A stretch of 64,000 bases of DNA from Schistosoma haematobium (taxonomy: Eukaryota; Platyhelminthes; Trematoda; Strigeidida; Schistosomatidae), in contig NC_067195.1 of assembly GCF_000699445.3 (NCBI RefSeq), positions 16,997,287 to 17,061,286 on the forward strand. Reading direction: 5' to 3'. A program made the translations under genes and the position numbers. Within the stretch, counting starts at the first letter, position 1. The number at the start of each line of letters is the position of its first letter. Under the pieces are notes generated by a model, which saw only the letters and a list, made by a program, of their open reading frames with translations, was not told the DNA's origin and ran no database searches. Below, piece after piece: positions 12,871 to 25,076 of the stretch.

Positions 12871-13010
12871 AGACTCCTCGGCTGTAAGTATATACCATCG
12901 CGCTCAGATTCGAACCCAGAATCTTTGTGTCCTACGGCAACTTCTTAATCTTGACAGAATCGTCATCTAATAGTTTACCTGTCTAACATCATTTAATTCG
13001 TAGTATTCAG
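12871..13010 (-). repeat. tRNA-like hammerhead repeat, fragment
   Basis: Starts with GACTCCTCGGCTG, the reverse complement of the CUGAGGAGUC core, and continues to ATTCGAACCCAGAATC, a B-box-like block, ending in the family's TCTAACATCA. The right half of the ribozyme is missing. Confidence 0.55.
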
Positions 13011-13139
13011 CAACCATCTTCCAGTGTTGGAACTTTATTGGTCATGTCTCCTCACTAAAATTCGCGTAATTACTTATCGTAGTCACAAGCGAGTACATGG
13101 TTATGAATACTACAGTGGTTTGTAAGTGCAGATGCTGAA

Positions 13140-13490
13140 CATCCAACAATATCTGCCATAATAATCAAGGGCTCACTAACTGAAAATTTCAAGAGCTAAT
13201 TCTCTGAGTCTTAGTGAGAAGTACTTACCAGTGGTGTTTAAGCATGTCAGATGTGAGGGAGATAATTACGCAATATATCCAGTTGATTGAAATTAGACAT
13301 GAAAACCAATGGATCCTGATCAAGTGTTTCGAGTCTTAAGTAATCGCCGTAAAACATGAAGGCCCTAGGCTTGATCCTCAGTGGTATCTTGATGTAGACT
13401 AGTGAATAATCCCATACTCTGACATAACAGCTATCCAATGCTTCCTGGTTTTCAATGAATGTCTAACCGGAGTAACTCTGTTAATATCAA
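13140..13490 (+). repeat. tRNA-like hammerhead repeat, long degenerate copy
   Basis: Follows the long form of the family: GGCTCACTAACTG, then TTAGTGAGAAGT, a decayed tRNA-like region (GGCTTGATCCTC) and AATAATCCCATACT...CTATCCAATGCTTCCTGG. The ribozyme core is lost. Confidence 0.55.
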
Positions 13491-15625
13491 TTATGAAGGA
13501 ACTGTTTTGCGTTGTTTTTATTCTGATAAGAAATTCAATGTACAAACATTGAAACTGAGAACTCACAATATACAATTTACATTTTACTGAAATTAATGCG
13601 AATTCATACATAAATCTACACAGAAAGATAATTATCAGAGTAAAAATTCCAATTTTGCTAATCTCAGAACAATCTATCATTATTTTCTTCTATTTAGTTT
13701 TCGTTCAGTTGATTTAATTTGTGTTCTCAACATAAATCATGAAAACTATTCTACATTCTTGACTTTTAATTCTTTATGGCTTTGTTTATTTGTGAACAAT
13801 CTATTTCCTCAGTAAGCCACTTCTTCAGAGTAGCAAATAAATAAATAACCTAATTACAAAATCTGCATAACTTTCTCCATTATGTTACATGAATTTTCGT
13901 GCAAATAATTTCAATTATATTTAAATAAGTCAGGATGAATATGGATTTCTCCTTTTGATTTGTTAGTTACTTGATTTATTTTTTTATATACTCAAAGAAA
14001 TGATCAAGAAAGGTGAGCTACAGATCCATGAAGTATTCAAGGATAATTATAGAGATTTCCAGTTGTAGAGAATACAAGCATGATGAAAGGCTAAGACCTA
14101 CCATACTAATAAGAACATCAAATATGTACAATCTTTTGTGTTATCCGCATGTGAGTTTACTGTTTGAATTATTGTTGATAAATTGAATTTGAAGAGATCG
14201 TTTGTCTCTACATCTTTGGTAAAACATTTGAAGTTGAAGCAAATGAAGAGACTGATGTCTAAAGACATCTGAGGATATTTCAATTCATATTAACGAAGAT
14301 AGACCAGGTGTATCAACAAGAAATGCAGATAAGATTAGTGTATCCTAAACTAATTAGATCAAAAGTTTCATATGGAAGCAAACGAATTGAAAATGAGATA
14401 ATGAATCATAGAGGTCTAGTGATGATGTTCACGTTGTAAGATAAATTGGTTGATTTTTAAATGTATTGCCCATATCATACTAACTTAATGAAATAATAGT
14501 TAAACCTTCCAATGCATGACTATTCAGTATTGTAAATGTTATGGAATGGGGAATGCCTACTTTTACAGTCCTAGTCTAAAACAAAATAACTGTGAAGCAG
14601 ATCTTAGTTTCCATCTATCATCTAAATGTAATTATTTTACAATGAAAAACTAGTTGCCGAAAGCTAGTGATCTAAATGAATGGCAGATACCAAAAAAAAT
14701 TCATTCTTACTTAGATTTGCAATAAATTAAAAACATTTAATAATGAAAATCTTGTTAGTGCTTGTACTGATTTGGGGAAAGATTCGTACGTCTGAGAAAT
14801 ATTCGATATTGAGAGTTGGAATACCTCTTGGCTATCGCATATAACTAGTCAAAATGCATGAAACATAAAATTCAACTAGTAACGTAGAATTAAGGAATGA
14901 TGATTAATATCTAAACATTTTAAGTAAGAAAACTTTACACTTACAGTTTATGGGATGGATGCGTCTATTATTAGTGGTAATCAATGAGCGTAGCAATAAA
15001 CTTACGGTATCTAGTGAAATGTACTTACCAAAGAATCAAGTGGTAATGACTGTACTACCTACTGGGATCCACCGAAAAATCCTTCAAAAACTACCTAGAA
15101 ATTATGTCATGTTGAACTGCAATTCAAAATGATACTAGTGAATAGCATGTTTCATGAATAATGTCTTTGTAAATCTGTTTTTTTGCAAAACCGTTTGACT
15201 TTGATGAGAAACAAATTTATATATCAGGCTTTCATTATTAAATCTAAATTATTACTTTGAATGTTAAATGTCGTTAAAGATAGGATGGTTGTTGGATGGC
15301 GAAACATTGTATTTTGTAACATGTTTGAATGTGAGTTCCACATAACTTAAAGATGTTATTTGTGTAACGAAGTGAAGAATTAAAATATTGAATACTTAAA
15401 CCTATCAACATTTTGCAATGCTGGACATTTATGTTCAAGATCACTTCCACCGGTGGACCTAATTATTCTCTTGAATACAAACATATCTCGGTTAATCAAA
15501 TAACTATATTGTCTACCTGAATATGTTTGCATCTCTTTGTTTTCAGTGTTGGCAATTTCAGATTAGTTTACATGTTTCAAAACTAAACAAGATACTATTT
15601 TACCACACCAACTGTCCGAACTTAC

Positions 15626-16026
15626 TTCCTCTAACTCATTATCATTGGGCGTTTCAACTCCATGAATTGGTAGGTATGGCCCATTACCATCGTCTACATT
15701 TTGACTCGTTGACTTTGAACTGGATGACAATTTTGTTGTTAACAAACCACTAGAATCATTTAGTTGAGCGCTTTTACGAGATTCAGTTGACATACTTCCA
15801 GTTGATCCTAATCTTGTCTTTATAACTGATGAGGAAAGGGAAGAAGTAGTATCCGGTGTCCTTGTATTGGTTACATTAGCATTTGGATCACAAGTTCCTG
15901 AAGACTGTCTTTTACTTGTAGTATTCGTATCTTGTCCACTGGTTGAATTGTGCGACTGACCACTACTACGTCGTCTTTCCAGCATAGAATCAATCTCTTC
16001 ATTGGTTTCAACGTCTTTTTCAGTTT
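15626..16026 (-). CDS. PDE4: PDE4-family cAMP phosphodiesterase, Ser/Thr-rich linker exon
   Basis: A 401-bp exon entering in phase 1 and leaving in phase 0, encoding about residues 454-587. It opens ETEKDVETNEEIDSMLERRR, where PDE4 enzymes have the acidic stretch after UCR2 (FLDKQ...VEIPSP), and ends ETPNDNELEE, matching the family's KELED just before the catalytic domain. Between these lies about 110 residues very rich in Ser, Thr, Asn and Gly, e.g. RRRSSGQSHNSTSG and TKLSSSSKSTSQ, with no folded domain. Mammalian PDE4 linkers are much shorter, so this is a lineage-specific expansion, probably flexible and phosphorylatable (inference). Boundaries: acceptor AAAAAAAGCAG|AAACTG (exon starts 16026) and donor GAGGAA|GTAAGT (15626/15625). 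The acceptor's pyrimidine tract is poor, but the phase joins perfectly to the previous exon. Confidence 0.9.
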
Positions 16027-17254
16027 CTGCTTTTTTTCAATAGACCCATCCGATATAGAAGAAAAGATTGATTAGATTTGGAATAATAAACATCTAAAAT
16101 CATCAAGAGTTAATAGTGATTTAGATTTTTATTTAAGTGTTTATATACACCGATAAGCTAATCATTAGGAGGGGCATACAGAGTATAAGCTTTGAAAGAT
16201 AGATATTTCAAAGTAGTGTAAGGGAGTAGTAGAAATTTATCGAATGTGCGCTTTAGTAAAATCAGTAAGACAAACCTTCATATGGACGAATATCTATTTA
16301 CGTATTACGAGGTTTGACAGATGAAATAATAATTTATAATTACGAATTTAAACACGTTCGCAGTATACTGTTTAAGCTTACTAGACAGGCATTCAGTGTT
16401 TAAAGTTAAGTCTTATCTCACAGGTGTTGTGTATTTATGTTAAAACTACAAGATCCCATTAAAGTACGAAGAAATGAATTACACTTACCGAAGGAAAAAA
16501 TATATTAGCTTAGCTTATCTGTAAATTACTTGTGTCTACACAGTTCAGGAAAATGCAATTAAACACATCCATATCAATTAGAAAAAATCTGTGAATAAAT
16601 CCATGTTAAAATAGTAATTTCTCCACTGTAGGGGTGCGCCGAAGTAAATAATATGCATATTATATTCGATTTCAAACTACTATAAATAAACTTGTAGTAC
16701 CAATCAGATATTACTTAGAATTTCTGGTAAGTATTGTAGTAGAAGCATTAGTGTTCACTTCGTAGGTAAGTAAAATAACCAATATGATCTCATTTGAGCG
16801 AAGATAAACTGTGCGACACAGAGTTACCTTCCTTCGAGAAAATTTGATAAAGCACAGAAATCAAAAATTGTAGAATGCGAGGAATTCACTTGATTTAATG
16901 AGTTCAAATCTTCCATATATACACTGATTTATTAAAAAAATACATAGACTATTTTATAAATGTATTTTTTAACATGAATAAAACCATTTAGTTCAATAAA
17001 GTTTCAACAGGGTCGAAGAACTCTAACCATCACCTTGCATCTCAACATACTGCCCGAAATGTTGAGTTAGTGAGACTAGTGATCAAATTGCAACTTGATG
17101 GATAGAATCCTACCAGCACTAAGAAGAAATTGACATACATGAGATTGATCACTAGTAAGTGATCGGACAGTCGTGAATACCTTTACATAAATGAACATAT
17201 ACAAATATGATGTTGTAGACAAAAAAACTGGAGACTTTGGACTAGACAATTCAG

Positions 17255-17400
17255 ATTTAGCGTAATGCATAAGTTGCATTAACGGCGGTCATGGGTTTGA
17301 TCCCCTGGCACTGTAATAAGTGCGTGCTATCGAAGAGTCTGAAACAATATTAAAACATTAGTTTCTGGCTTTCATATGATTTCCAGTTGATCCCTATTCC
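17255..17400 (+). repeat. tRNA-derived repeat remnant
   Basis: GGGTTTGATCCCC at 17295-17307 is a B-box-like block, followed by GTGCGTGCTATCGAAGAGTCTG, which resembles the start of the family's ribozyme (GCACTGCTGAGGAGTCC). The 3' part is missing. Confidence 0.4.
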
Positions 17401-17624
17401 TAACAATTCCTGAAGATGAATATTTTACTAAGGTTGATAGACTTAAAAAATTAATGATGAAATTGACTTTATTAGAGTAATCGGATATTTTTATCTATAT
17501 AAATCAAAATCAGAGGTTTGAAAGTCTTCTTTTTGTGATTTCCGTTTGTGCATATGTTGATGATCTCAGGGTCGAAGGGCGTATTATAAACTTTGTCCTC
17601 CGTAAAAGTCAATTTAGACTAATA

Positions 17625-18010
17625 GAAATAATTTCAGATAATTATATTTCAGGCAGTTACCCGCTGAAGATAGTGGAAGGTGGTCGCACAATATCTTGTA
17701 ATATTTAGAGTTAGACATTAACACCACTGGGTACCGACTCAGTGGTCTAGATGTTAAGCGATCCAGGGTTTGAGTCTGTGGTACGGGATTGTGGATTCTC
17801 ATGGCTGAAGTGTTATATACTAAGATGAACAGGCGGTCCAGTGCTTTTATGTTTTTGGGTGGTGATCTAACATTGATCAGTTCATGATTTCATATAAAAC
17901 TCAACAGTTTCCACAACCATATACTGATAATTATCATATGGTCACTAGTAACTAGCTTCGTGAGGTAATTTTCTAAGTTCTAGTGAGTAGCTGTGATCAC
18001 ACACCAGCAT
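17625..18010 (+). repeat. tRNA-like hammerhead repeat, copy plus part of a second unit
   Basis: The unit runs from GCAGTTACCCGCTGAAGATAG through GTTAGACATTAACACCACTGG, an A box (GACTCAGTGGTCTAGATGTT), a B box (GGGTTTGAGTCT) and a hammerhead with core CTGAAGT (A9 lost), GAAC, GTC and CAGTGC. From about 17931 it continues into GGTCACTAGTAACTAGCTTC and TTCTAGTGAGTAGCTGTGATCAC, the beginning of another unit, so a head-to-tail arrangement is possible. Confidence 0.65.
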
Positions 18011-18280
18011 TCTTAGTGAAAGGCATGTTAAGTGAGTAGTAATTATCGAGGGTTTTCATATTTATCCAGCTTTAACTTTTTTATATAGATTAGTAGTAAC
18101 TAATGAAGCAGAATAATATGAATTCATTGTGTTTTACTGGACTTTGTCGGTTACTTATAATACTGGATTAAAAATTTACAAAGTGTATCTACTGAAGTGA
18201 AAGATAACATAATGTTGCATAATCAAACTTAGTGACCGTAGTAAATGACAAGTGTTAAGCATGAGCTTTTGCCGCAAACA

Positions 18281-18282
<2 letters not shown>

Positions 18283-18329
<47 letters not shown>
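18283..18329. repeat. (TA)n microsatellite
   Basis: About 47 bp of perfect TA repeats. Confidence 0.92.
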
Positions 18330-18331
<2 letters not shown>

Positions 18332-18855
18332 GCATATTTATATGTAAATCGTGTCGTAGATGCTTTACAAAAGAAACAAACCGTATGAAATAGTGACTGG
18401 TAGAAAAATTTGAAACGTTAATAATGTCGCTTTCATAATTTCAATAAAAAATGATACATTTTGTTAATTTTATGTAGATGTAAGCCACTTGTAGGAATAT
18501 AGACATTCTAACTGACGTCTAGCATTTAGCAATATCAGAAAATTCTTGATACTTATATTTCTTTAAAGATTTAAAACTTCCATATATTTTCAAATTACTT
18601 ATGGATAATTATATAAGTACTGTTATCTACTAACTACCTTGTTTTTCCAGCCACAGATTTGTAAGACGGTTGGTATTGTTTGAGTTGCTGATATTTTTTA
18701 ACTAAAGTGACCAGGCTTATTAAATGAATGTTTTAATATGCATTGTCAATATTACAGGCAAATCATATGCCGCTGAATACATTTTCGAAGTTTTAGAGAC
18801 TTGATAGGTGTTTGAAGCAGAGACCTCTGAGTTTGATTTTCAAGGTAGATATAAT

Positions 18856-18894
18856 CAGAATGGGTTTTGTGGAGATTTTAGAAATTTCAATCTG
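18856..18894 (+). mobile_element. Minimal fold-back repeat relic flanked by 10-bp direct repeats
   Basis: The 39-bp body begins CAGAATGGGTTTTGTGG, the terminus seen at the right end of the copies at 27.6 and 40.5 kb, and ends TTTCAATCTG, the opposite terminus. The whole interior is gone. TAGATATAAT flanks it perfectly at 18846-18855 and 18895-18904, as expected of a target-site duplication. Confidence 0.6.
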
Positions 18895-19147
18895 TAGATA
18901 TAATCGTTGGAATGCACTTACGTTTAACTGAGCAGTTAACACCGGAACAAATCTAGAGTTCTACTACTATAATCATTTTTGGACGAATACATTATTGAAA
19001 GATTTATTCAAATATCTCTTCAAAATCAACATAAATTCATTAGTGCTGACCAAAATATCACTACTTAAAAAAATACAATTAAAATGAACAACTGCTCGAT
19101 TGGTTTTATAAACAGTCGTTAATGGTTATTGATAATAAGTCGCTTAC

Positions 19148-19241
19148 CTAAAAATGTTTCACAAATATAGGCAGATATTTGATGTCTAGACTTATCAGCT
19201 TCACCAAAACTATTCAACTCTTTGTTGAGTAGACGTTTAAA
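19148..19241 (-). CDS. PDE4: PDE4-family cAMP phosphodiesterase, UCR2 exon (FKRLLNKEL)
   Basis: A 94-bp exon, entering in phase 0 and leaving in phase 1, encoding about residues 423-453: FKRLLNKELNSFGEADKSRH then QISAYICETFL. It aligns with the second half of UCR2 in PDE4 (FKRMLNRELTHLSE...NQVSEYI.TFL), the regulatory helix that folds over the active site to dampen cAMP hydrolysis. Boundaries: acceptor TTTTACAAAG|TTT (exon starts 19241) and donor TTTTTAG|GTAAGC (19148/19147). The split codon G|AA joins it to the exon at 16026 as Glu. Confidence 0.94.
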
Positions 19242-20124
19242 CTTTGTAAAACAAACAAATAAAAAAAATAGAACTGTAAGTTTAAAATTATTAGGTAAAA
19301 ATGAAAGTTAGAGACATTTATTGATTATAGTTACTGTGGGTTATGTATTTCGACAAGCGACATTCGTTTTTTGTTGTTGTTCGCTTAAAATGTTTTCTGT
19401 GCTGTTCGTAAATTTATGTAACGACCAATTAACTGACTTCAAACACTTACTTCACTACTTACGCCTGTTACCCCTCGTGGAGGAGCACGTGGCGCTCACT
19501 AACACTCTCCATTCAACTCTGTCCTGGGCAGCCATTTTCAGCCGCTATTCATCGTTTTCATATCTACTTCCAAAACCCGACGCAGTGTGTTCTTTGGCCT
19601 TCCTCTTTTTCGTTTTTTTTTCAGGATTCCAAGTTAGCACTTGCTTCATGAGGCAGTTTGGTGATTTCCTAAATATATGTTCTATCCACCTTCAACGTCT
19701 TTTCCTAACTTCCTCGTCAGTTAGAACCTGGTTTGTTTCCTCTCATATTAATAGGATGTTGCTGACTGTGTTCGACCAACGGACATTCAGTATCTTATGT
19801 AAACAGTTGTTTATAAATACTTGTACTTTGTGATGATGGTTGCAGTAGTTCCTCAAGTTTTATCTCCGTACAGTTGAACTGTCTTGACGTTCGTATTAAA
19901 TACTCTGACTTCAATCACTGTGATAGCATTATTAAGAACTATAAAATTACTACTAATAATAAAAAATATTGTTATGCGTCCTTAAATAGAGTGTCGCATA
20001 ATGCTGTTATGTTCTTCCAAGTGAATGCAATAATTAAATAACTATTTTATTGTGATATTCGATAAAATTAGCCTACTTTAAATGGTAATAATCATGTTAA
20101 ATAATTTGTCACTGACAAACTCAC
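19242..20124 (-). other. PDE4: PDE4 intron carrying an SR2-like retrotransposon relic
   Basis: 0.88 kb intron (GTGAGT donor at 20124). About half of it is the inserted retrotransposon 3' end at 19444-19915. Confidence 0.85.
19444..19915 (-). mobile_element. SR2-like (RTE clade) non-LTR retrotransposon 3' end, degenerate
   Basis: Read on the minus strand this resembles the C-terminal part of an RTE-type reverse transcriptase polyprotein. Recognisable pieces include RVFNTNVKTVQLYG, a KQVLTWNPEKKRKRGRPKNT stretch and QDRVEWRVLVS, then the stop and a GTAAGTAGTGAAGTAAG tail. Numerous stops and frameshifts break it. It shares its 3' end pattern with the copy at 31.7-32.0 kb. The long open frame seen on the plus strand (19321-19833) is its antisense. 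It is inserted in the same orientation as the host gene. Confidence 0.82.
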
Positions 20125-20237
20125 TTTTGAAAAAGCCATATCAGAGACAGGCCTTTTTGTCTGAATATTTTCCAATTGTTTGAGACACCATTCCAATTCT
20201 TCAAGTGTTTCATTTGCGATTATTTTATAATCACTAC
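20125..20237 (-). CDS. PDE4: PDE4-family cAMP phosphodiesterase, UCR2 exon (ETLEELEWCL)
   Basis: A 113-bp exon entering in phase 1 and leaving in phase 0, about residues 385-422: SSDYKIIANETLEELEWCLK then QLENIQTKRPVSDMAFSK. It aligns closely with the start of UCR2 in PDE4 ([24 protein letters not shown]...VSEMASNK). UCR2 contacts UCR1 and caps the catalytic pocket. Boundaries: acceptor TTTGAAG|GTAGT (exon starts 20237) and donor TCAAAA|GTGAGT (20125/20124). An alternative acceptor two codons on (GGTAG|TGAT) is excluded because the incoming phase would then hit TAA at once. Confidence 0.96.
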
Positions 20238-21394
20238 CTTCAAAAGGATTTAAAAACAAAATATACATTTAGCCACAAATTATATGTCTAGAAAAGTTGA
20301 AAACTTATTAACAAATTCCAAAACAAAATTTGTTGACATGATTTACTAAATTTTAGAATGTAGTTAAGTGTTAGGCAGTTAGTTATAATCACAAAACTTC
20401 TGAGCAAATGCCACTTTCCATATTGAATTTGATTTATCAAAATTTAATAAACCTTTTCTTCTTTAACAATATAAATATGACACAATAGAATCAAATCATA
20501 TTAGGTAAACAATGAATTGTTTATTGTGATTTCTCAATAGATTTACATTCTTTGATTCGTCCTTTAGTGTTAGGTGTGTAATGTCACTTATACCTAATGA
20601 GGGTTTGAAAAATCTATGTTTTCTGATTGAAATCCCTTTGGTTTGTAAAGAATTCTGAACTCTGTTCATTGTATTCTGCTTTTCAATACTTATATTACCA
20701 ACATTTGTTTGTAATACTTTAAATTTTAAAAAACTATGTATTTGTTAATAAATATTAGGTAGTATATCACTTGGTATCAAAAATATCTATGTAAGTAAAT
20801 AATGATGCCTGAAGGTATCAAATCATAAAAGCGGTATAATTGCATTTTTATTCAGCTACGATTTCTTTCATAAAATGAAAAAAAATGTTTCAACGGAATA
20901 TTCGTCGTACGTTAATGTTGCGTGAAAAAAAAATTATTGAAGCTTAGATTATGACGTTTAGTTGTTACTCAGTCAGTCAAGGAATCATATGCACATAAGA
21001 CCTGGAATAAATAGACGTTATCTGAATTTATTATACCAAATTAACATGACTAGATCGATCAAATAGTATGAATATTATAAGCCTTCAACATTAACTAGTA
21101 GCAGTGATAATGAAAAAGGCTTAACAATGTGAATATGGTTCGAATGTGTAAAGTGGAAAGGCATGTATAACGAAATACTGAAACCCAAGATAATTTGAAT
21201 GCTGATGCATTATTACCGATATCGAGCTAAATAAATCAACATCTCTAAACTCTAATAGCAGTAACCGCTTAGTCGCCAACCAGGAAGTCTACATCTACAT
21301 TTTCTAAACAGCTTTAAAGTAATAGAATTTATGGACGTCATAATTATCAGGATGGTGATTCGTGATCATAGTTTTAATAGTTTAATCAATGAGT

Positions 21395-21535
21395 TGATCT
21401 AAGCTAGACCACCTGTGAAGAGTCCCATACTGGAACGAAACGGCTATCTAATGCTTTCAGGTTTCCTATGGTGGCCTAGCTAAGATCGATTCATGAATTC
21501 AACTATTAAAATTTCATAGTTATCAACTTTTTTAC
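21395..21535 (+). repeat. Fold-back hammerhead repeat, short copy
   Basis: Starts with the reverse arm TTGATCTAAGCTAGACCACC and switches directly to GAAGAGTCCCATACTGGAACG AAAC and the forward arm GGTGGCCTAGCTAAGATCG. The interior tRNA-like part and the 5' half of ribozyme stem I are missing; GAAAC is kept but the cleavage triplet reads ATC-like. Confidence 0.6.
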
Positions 21536-23334
21536 TGTTAAAATTAAGGTTTTTATGTTTTCAATGTACAATATTACTTTGTTAGATTAATTTAATTAAT
21601 CAACTCGTATAATAATTACATGGAATAACAACCGGCGAATTATTCTTACTAACTTGAATTCATGAAATTCTATGAAAAATAATAGGATTTAATGAATGTT
21701 AAATTTTGGTTCTGTTGAAAGCATTGTAAATTCTAAAAAACAACAACAAAGGAATGCCTAAGATGTAAGTACGATATTTCATAAGGCTATCAGCTTTGTT
21801 TTATCTTAAAACTGGACGAAAACTATTTGGGAGTAGTGTTTTTTATGTACTGTTATTTTGTAAATTGACACTCATTCATTAATATTTAATAAAGTTGTAC
21901 AATTTATGCTATCCTAAAAGATGTTAAATTTAGTCACTGAGCAAAAATAACCATGGAACCAAGAAATCTTGAATGTTTGCATCATTTGTTTACTATTTTG
22001 AATTATTAATCAGAATTCTTTCTATGTCAATTCAGATCTCTCATACCAAGAAATCTGTGGTTATATCATACCTTACAAACCAATTCTGCTTGTGTAATCT
22101 CATAGTTCACCCTACATCTTTGCATCAAACAATAATTAAAATTATGATAATTTATAGTTACTCTGTTACTCTTAAAATTATAATCATAACGTTGCTGATT
22201 CATTCATCTCTATTTGTGTTTAAATAGATTGTAAGCTAAACAAACATATTAAGTCATTCCAGTCTTATTAGTTATTTGTATTTGTTTACAGATTCAATAA
22301 TTAACATTTATACGTGTACAAATTTTTAAGTATAGGCAAATATGCACATTTGTATCCTTATTAATTTATTGTACTAAATGTATATGCATATAAACTAAGT
22401 TAACAATTCATACATTGATTTGACTGTCCAGTTAATCCAAATACCACACGCCTAATTGTCTAATCAATCTACACTAAATACGTGATACACGACTGTTCCT
22501 TAATTTAGTCTATTCGTCACACAGCATAAAATGAACATAGTCCTCAATTCCACAAATACTACACATTATACATGTAGTTTGACAAATTAGAAGGTATGGC
22601 ACAACCTGTTCGCTACAATTTTCCTGTCACATAGAAGGCACAGATATATGAACAAAGAATATTCTTTCAATCGGTTCTCTTCGAGTTTTACAATTACATA
22701 TCAAAATTCATTTAAAAAGTGGCCAATTATAAGATAAATAAATCACAGAAAATAAATTCCAGATTATTTGTCAAATAAATTTATGAACGTTGAGATGACC
22801 AGAATGGAATGTTAGTTTGAATGAATTTGTGCGTTAGATGAAAAGATTACTAATCAGAACGAATATGGTTAATATGATGTGAGAAAAACACTAGTGAAAT
22901 TACGAATCATAAAGTGCTTGGTCAGCAATTACGTAATCTGAATCAGTTAAGAATTGGTAAACAAGGGTGTGCTCTAAATAAACTTTTCGAAATGTTTGCA
23001 AGCGTTATGCTAATAATGATAATAAGATGCATTAATGAGCTTGGGCTGTGAAGATACATAGAGGAGTGTTGGATGTACACTAATCAAATTGTGATTGTTA
23101 AATAATTACTTATTAACGCAAACCTCCAACTTTTTGATCCGAACAGCTGTCTTCAGCCGTTTACGTATTCTTACTCTGATAGATTTAGTAGGACAAGTAT
23201 TACCATAATTTGTAATTACATTATTATGTCTCTCATCACATATTACCCATATTCACTTTGATCATTAAACTTAAGATTCCAATATGACCTATAAAATTGT
23301 TAAAATCACTGGTTCATATTATTTATCTCGATAG

Positions 23335-23515
23335 TGATCGAAACGTTGAGCGTTTGAGTGGTTCAATCCACACTCGCAAGAACGTAGACGTGCACTGCTA
23401 AAGAATTCTATACTAAGATGGATTGGCGGTCCAGGGCCTTCAGCTGAACACTGGTTGTCTAACATTGATTGGTTCATGATTTCAGTGAAGTTAAACAATC
23501 TTCACAATCCAATAA
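23335..23515 (+). repeat. tRNA-like hammerhead repeat, degenerate
   Basis: GTGGTTCAATCCACAC is B-box-like. ACGTGCACTGCTAAAG, TATACTAAGATGGA and GCGGTCCAGGGC retain the ribozyme layout, but CTGANGA and GAAA are both mutated. It ends with the family tail TTGATTGGTTCATGATTTCA. Confidence 0.6.
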
Positions 23516-25076
23516 TGAAAATTTTATTTTATTTTACAAATAATCTGGAATACATTGGCTGTGATTTTAAGCCGTTTTAACCTTATAATTAGCCACTTTT
23601 CAGATAATTCACTTTGATATATAACCGCAAAACCTGAAGAGAACTGACTAAAAAAACATTTTTCATTCATTTATCTGTATTTTAGATATACTATTCCTAG
23701 CACATTTCACGTTAGACTTTACATGTCAAATGGTCTTCTGAATTTTTTACACTACGGAACACGTCAAGAAAATGTATGAAATTCAACAAGATTCACAAAC
23801 TAACTAAACTTACAAAGTGATCCAGTATCAATCCATAATTCTAGATAAACTCAGTGAAATTACATTCTGAAGATCGTAAGATAAAAAGGTTTAAACTATA
23901 ATACAAAACAGAAATTTTACAATAGACAACAGTTTTCGTCTTCAATAACAACTAAGGTGACCAAACAAACAATCAGTAGTTAAGTTTCCGATCGAAAAAT
24001 ATCTCCAAATAACTATTTACATAAATTGTCATAAAACAAGGTCAAATCAATAAGTCCTAACATGCTATTTTGGTCCTTAGTACTCTTAAATCTTTAGTTT
24101 ATTCCATTCTTTTAAAACAAATAAATAATACTAATATGTGTATTTACGCATTCACTACATGCAAACAAATTAAATTTTAACAATCAAAACACTTTTCAAA
24201 GACAATTTTCTAGGAAATGATGAAGAAAAAAAAACAAAGAAGAACATTACAACAATTGATTTGAAAGAGAAAAAGTGATTAACATGTAAATTTCTTGTTC
24301 AAAGCAAAATAGGTCATAATCATAGATTTCGTTTTTGTAAAGAATTTGTTAACCAGACTACTGGAGAAAAGAGAGGCTGTCAACAGAACATTGGAATTAT
24401 TATTTTTATGTAAAAATAGTTTAATAAGTTGTTAAGAAAAATCATGTAGTTACTAACACTTTTGTAAAAATTTTACTAAAGCACATGTTAACATTTTTAA
24501 CTAGCCTACTTTTATTCATAAGCCAGGAAATACTTGAGTATATGAATAATTTAAAAGCGTTACTTCATATATTTATATTGGCCGAGGTTTGAAAATAATT
24601 TAAAAAGATATTTCTGAAGATTAATTTGGATTTTTTTATATTTCAATGGATTTATATAAACTGAACAATTAAGAAATAGAAAAAGCACTCAATTTCTCTT
24701 TTATACTAGTTTAGAGATTTCTCTACAATGAACATACATCAGTGATTGCAATGATACATCAAAGAAATAAAATTACAGAAAAAAACATCATATTTATTTT
24801 GTTACATAGTCAGATAGAAATAGAAGATTGATTTCATTTTTTTATAAAGTTTAGATTAGTTTTTGAAGTGGAAACAACCTAAGCTAGTAAAAGCATTGTA
24901 AGCAAGACTACACTGAACTGAATAAACGCAATAGTTTGTGCCTACCGAAGGGTACGTAATTACAGTTTTACATAATACCGAAATGGCCATCACCATATCT
25001 GGTGAACAGTAGTGCTAGTCCATACAGCCAAAAATTCATTTTCTTAATAAAAATGATGTAATGGTTTTAATCAAAA

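Larger units (their letters stand above)
10911..15625 (-). other. PDE4: PDE4 intron
   Basis: 4.7 kb intron, GTAAGT donor at 15625. It holds an inverted family-A repeat (11080-11215) and two decayed tRNA-like repeats (12871-13010 and 13140-13490). From 13500 to 15600 nothing is recognisable beyond short frames without a family. Confidence 0.8.
16027..19147 (-). other. PDE4: PDE4 intron
   Basis: 3.1 kb intron (GTAAGC donor at 19147). Holds tRNA-like repeat copies (17255-17400 and 17625-18010), a (TA)n run (18283-18329) and a 39-bp deletion relic of the fold-back family (18856-18894). The part from 16030 to 17250 shows nothing recognisable. Confidence 0.8.

Noticed and set aside
14950..15132. 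60-codon open frame on the plus strand after an acceptor-like TTACAG
   Set aside because: No family similarity and no partner exon; treated as chance.
19321..19833. 170-codon open frame on the plus strand
   Set aside because: It is the antisense of the SR2-like reverse transcriptase relic; the minus strand gives the recognisable protein.
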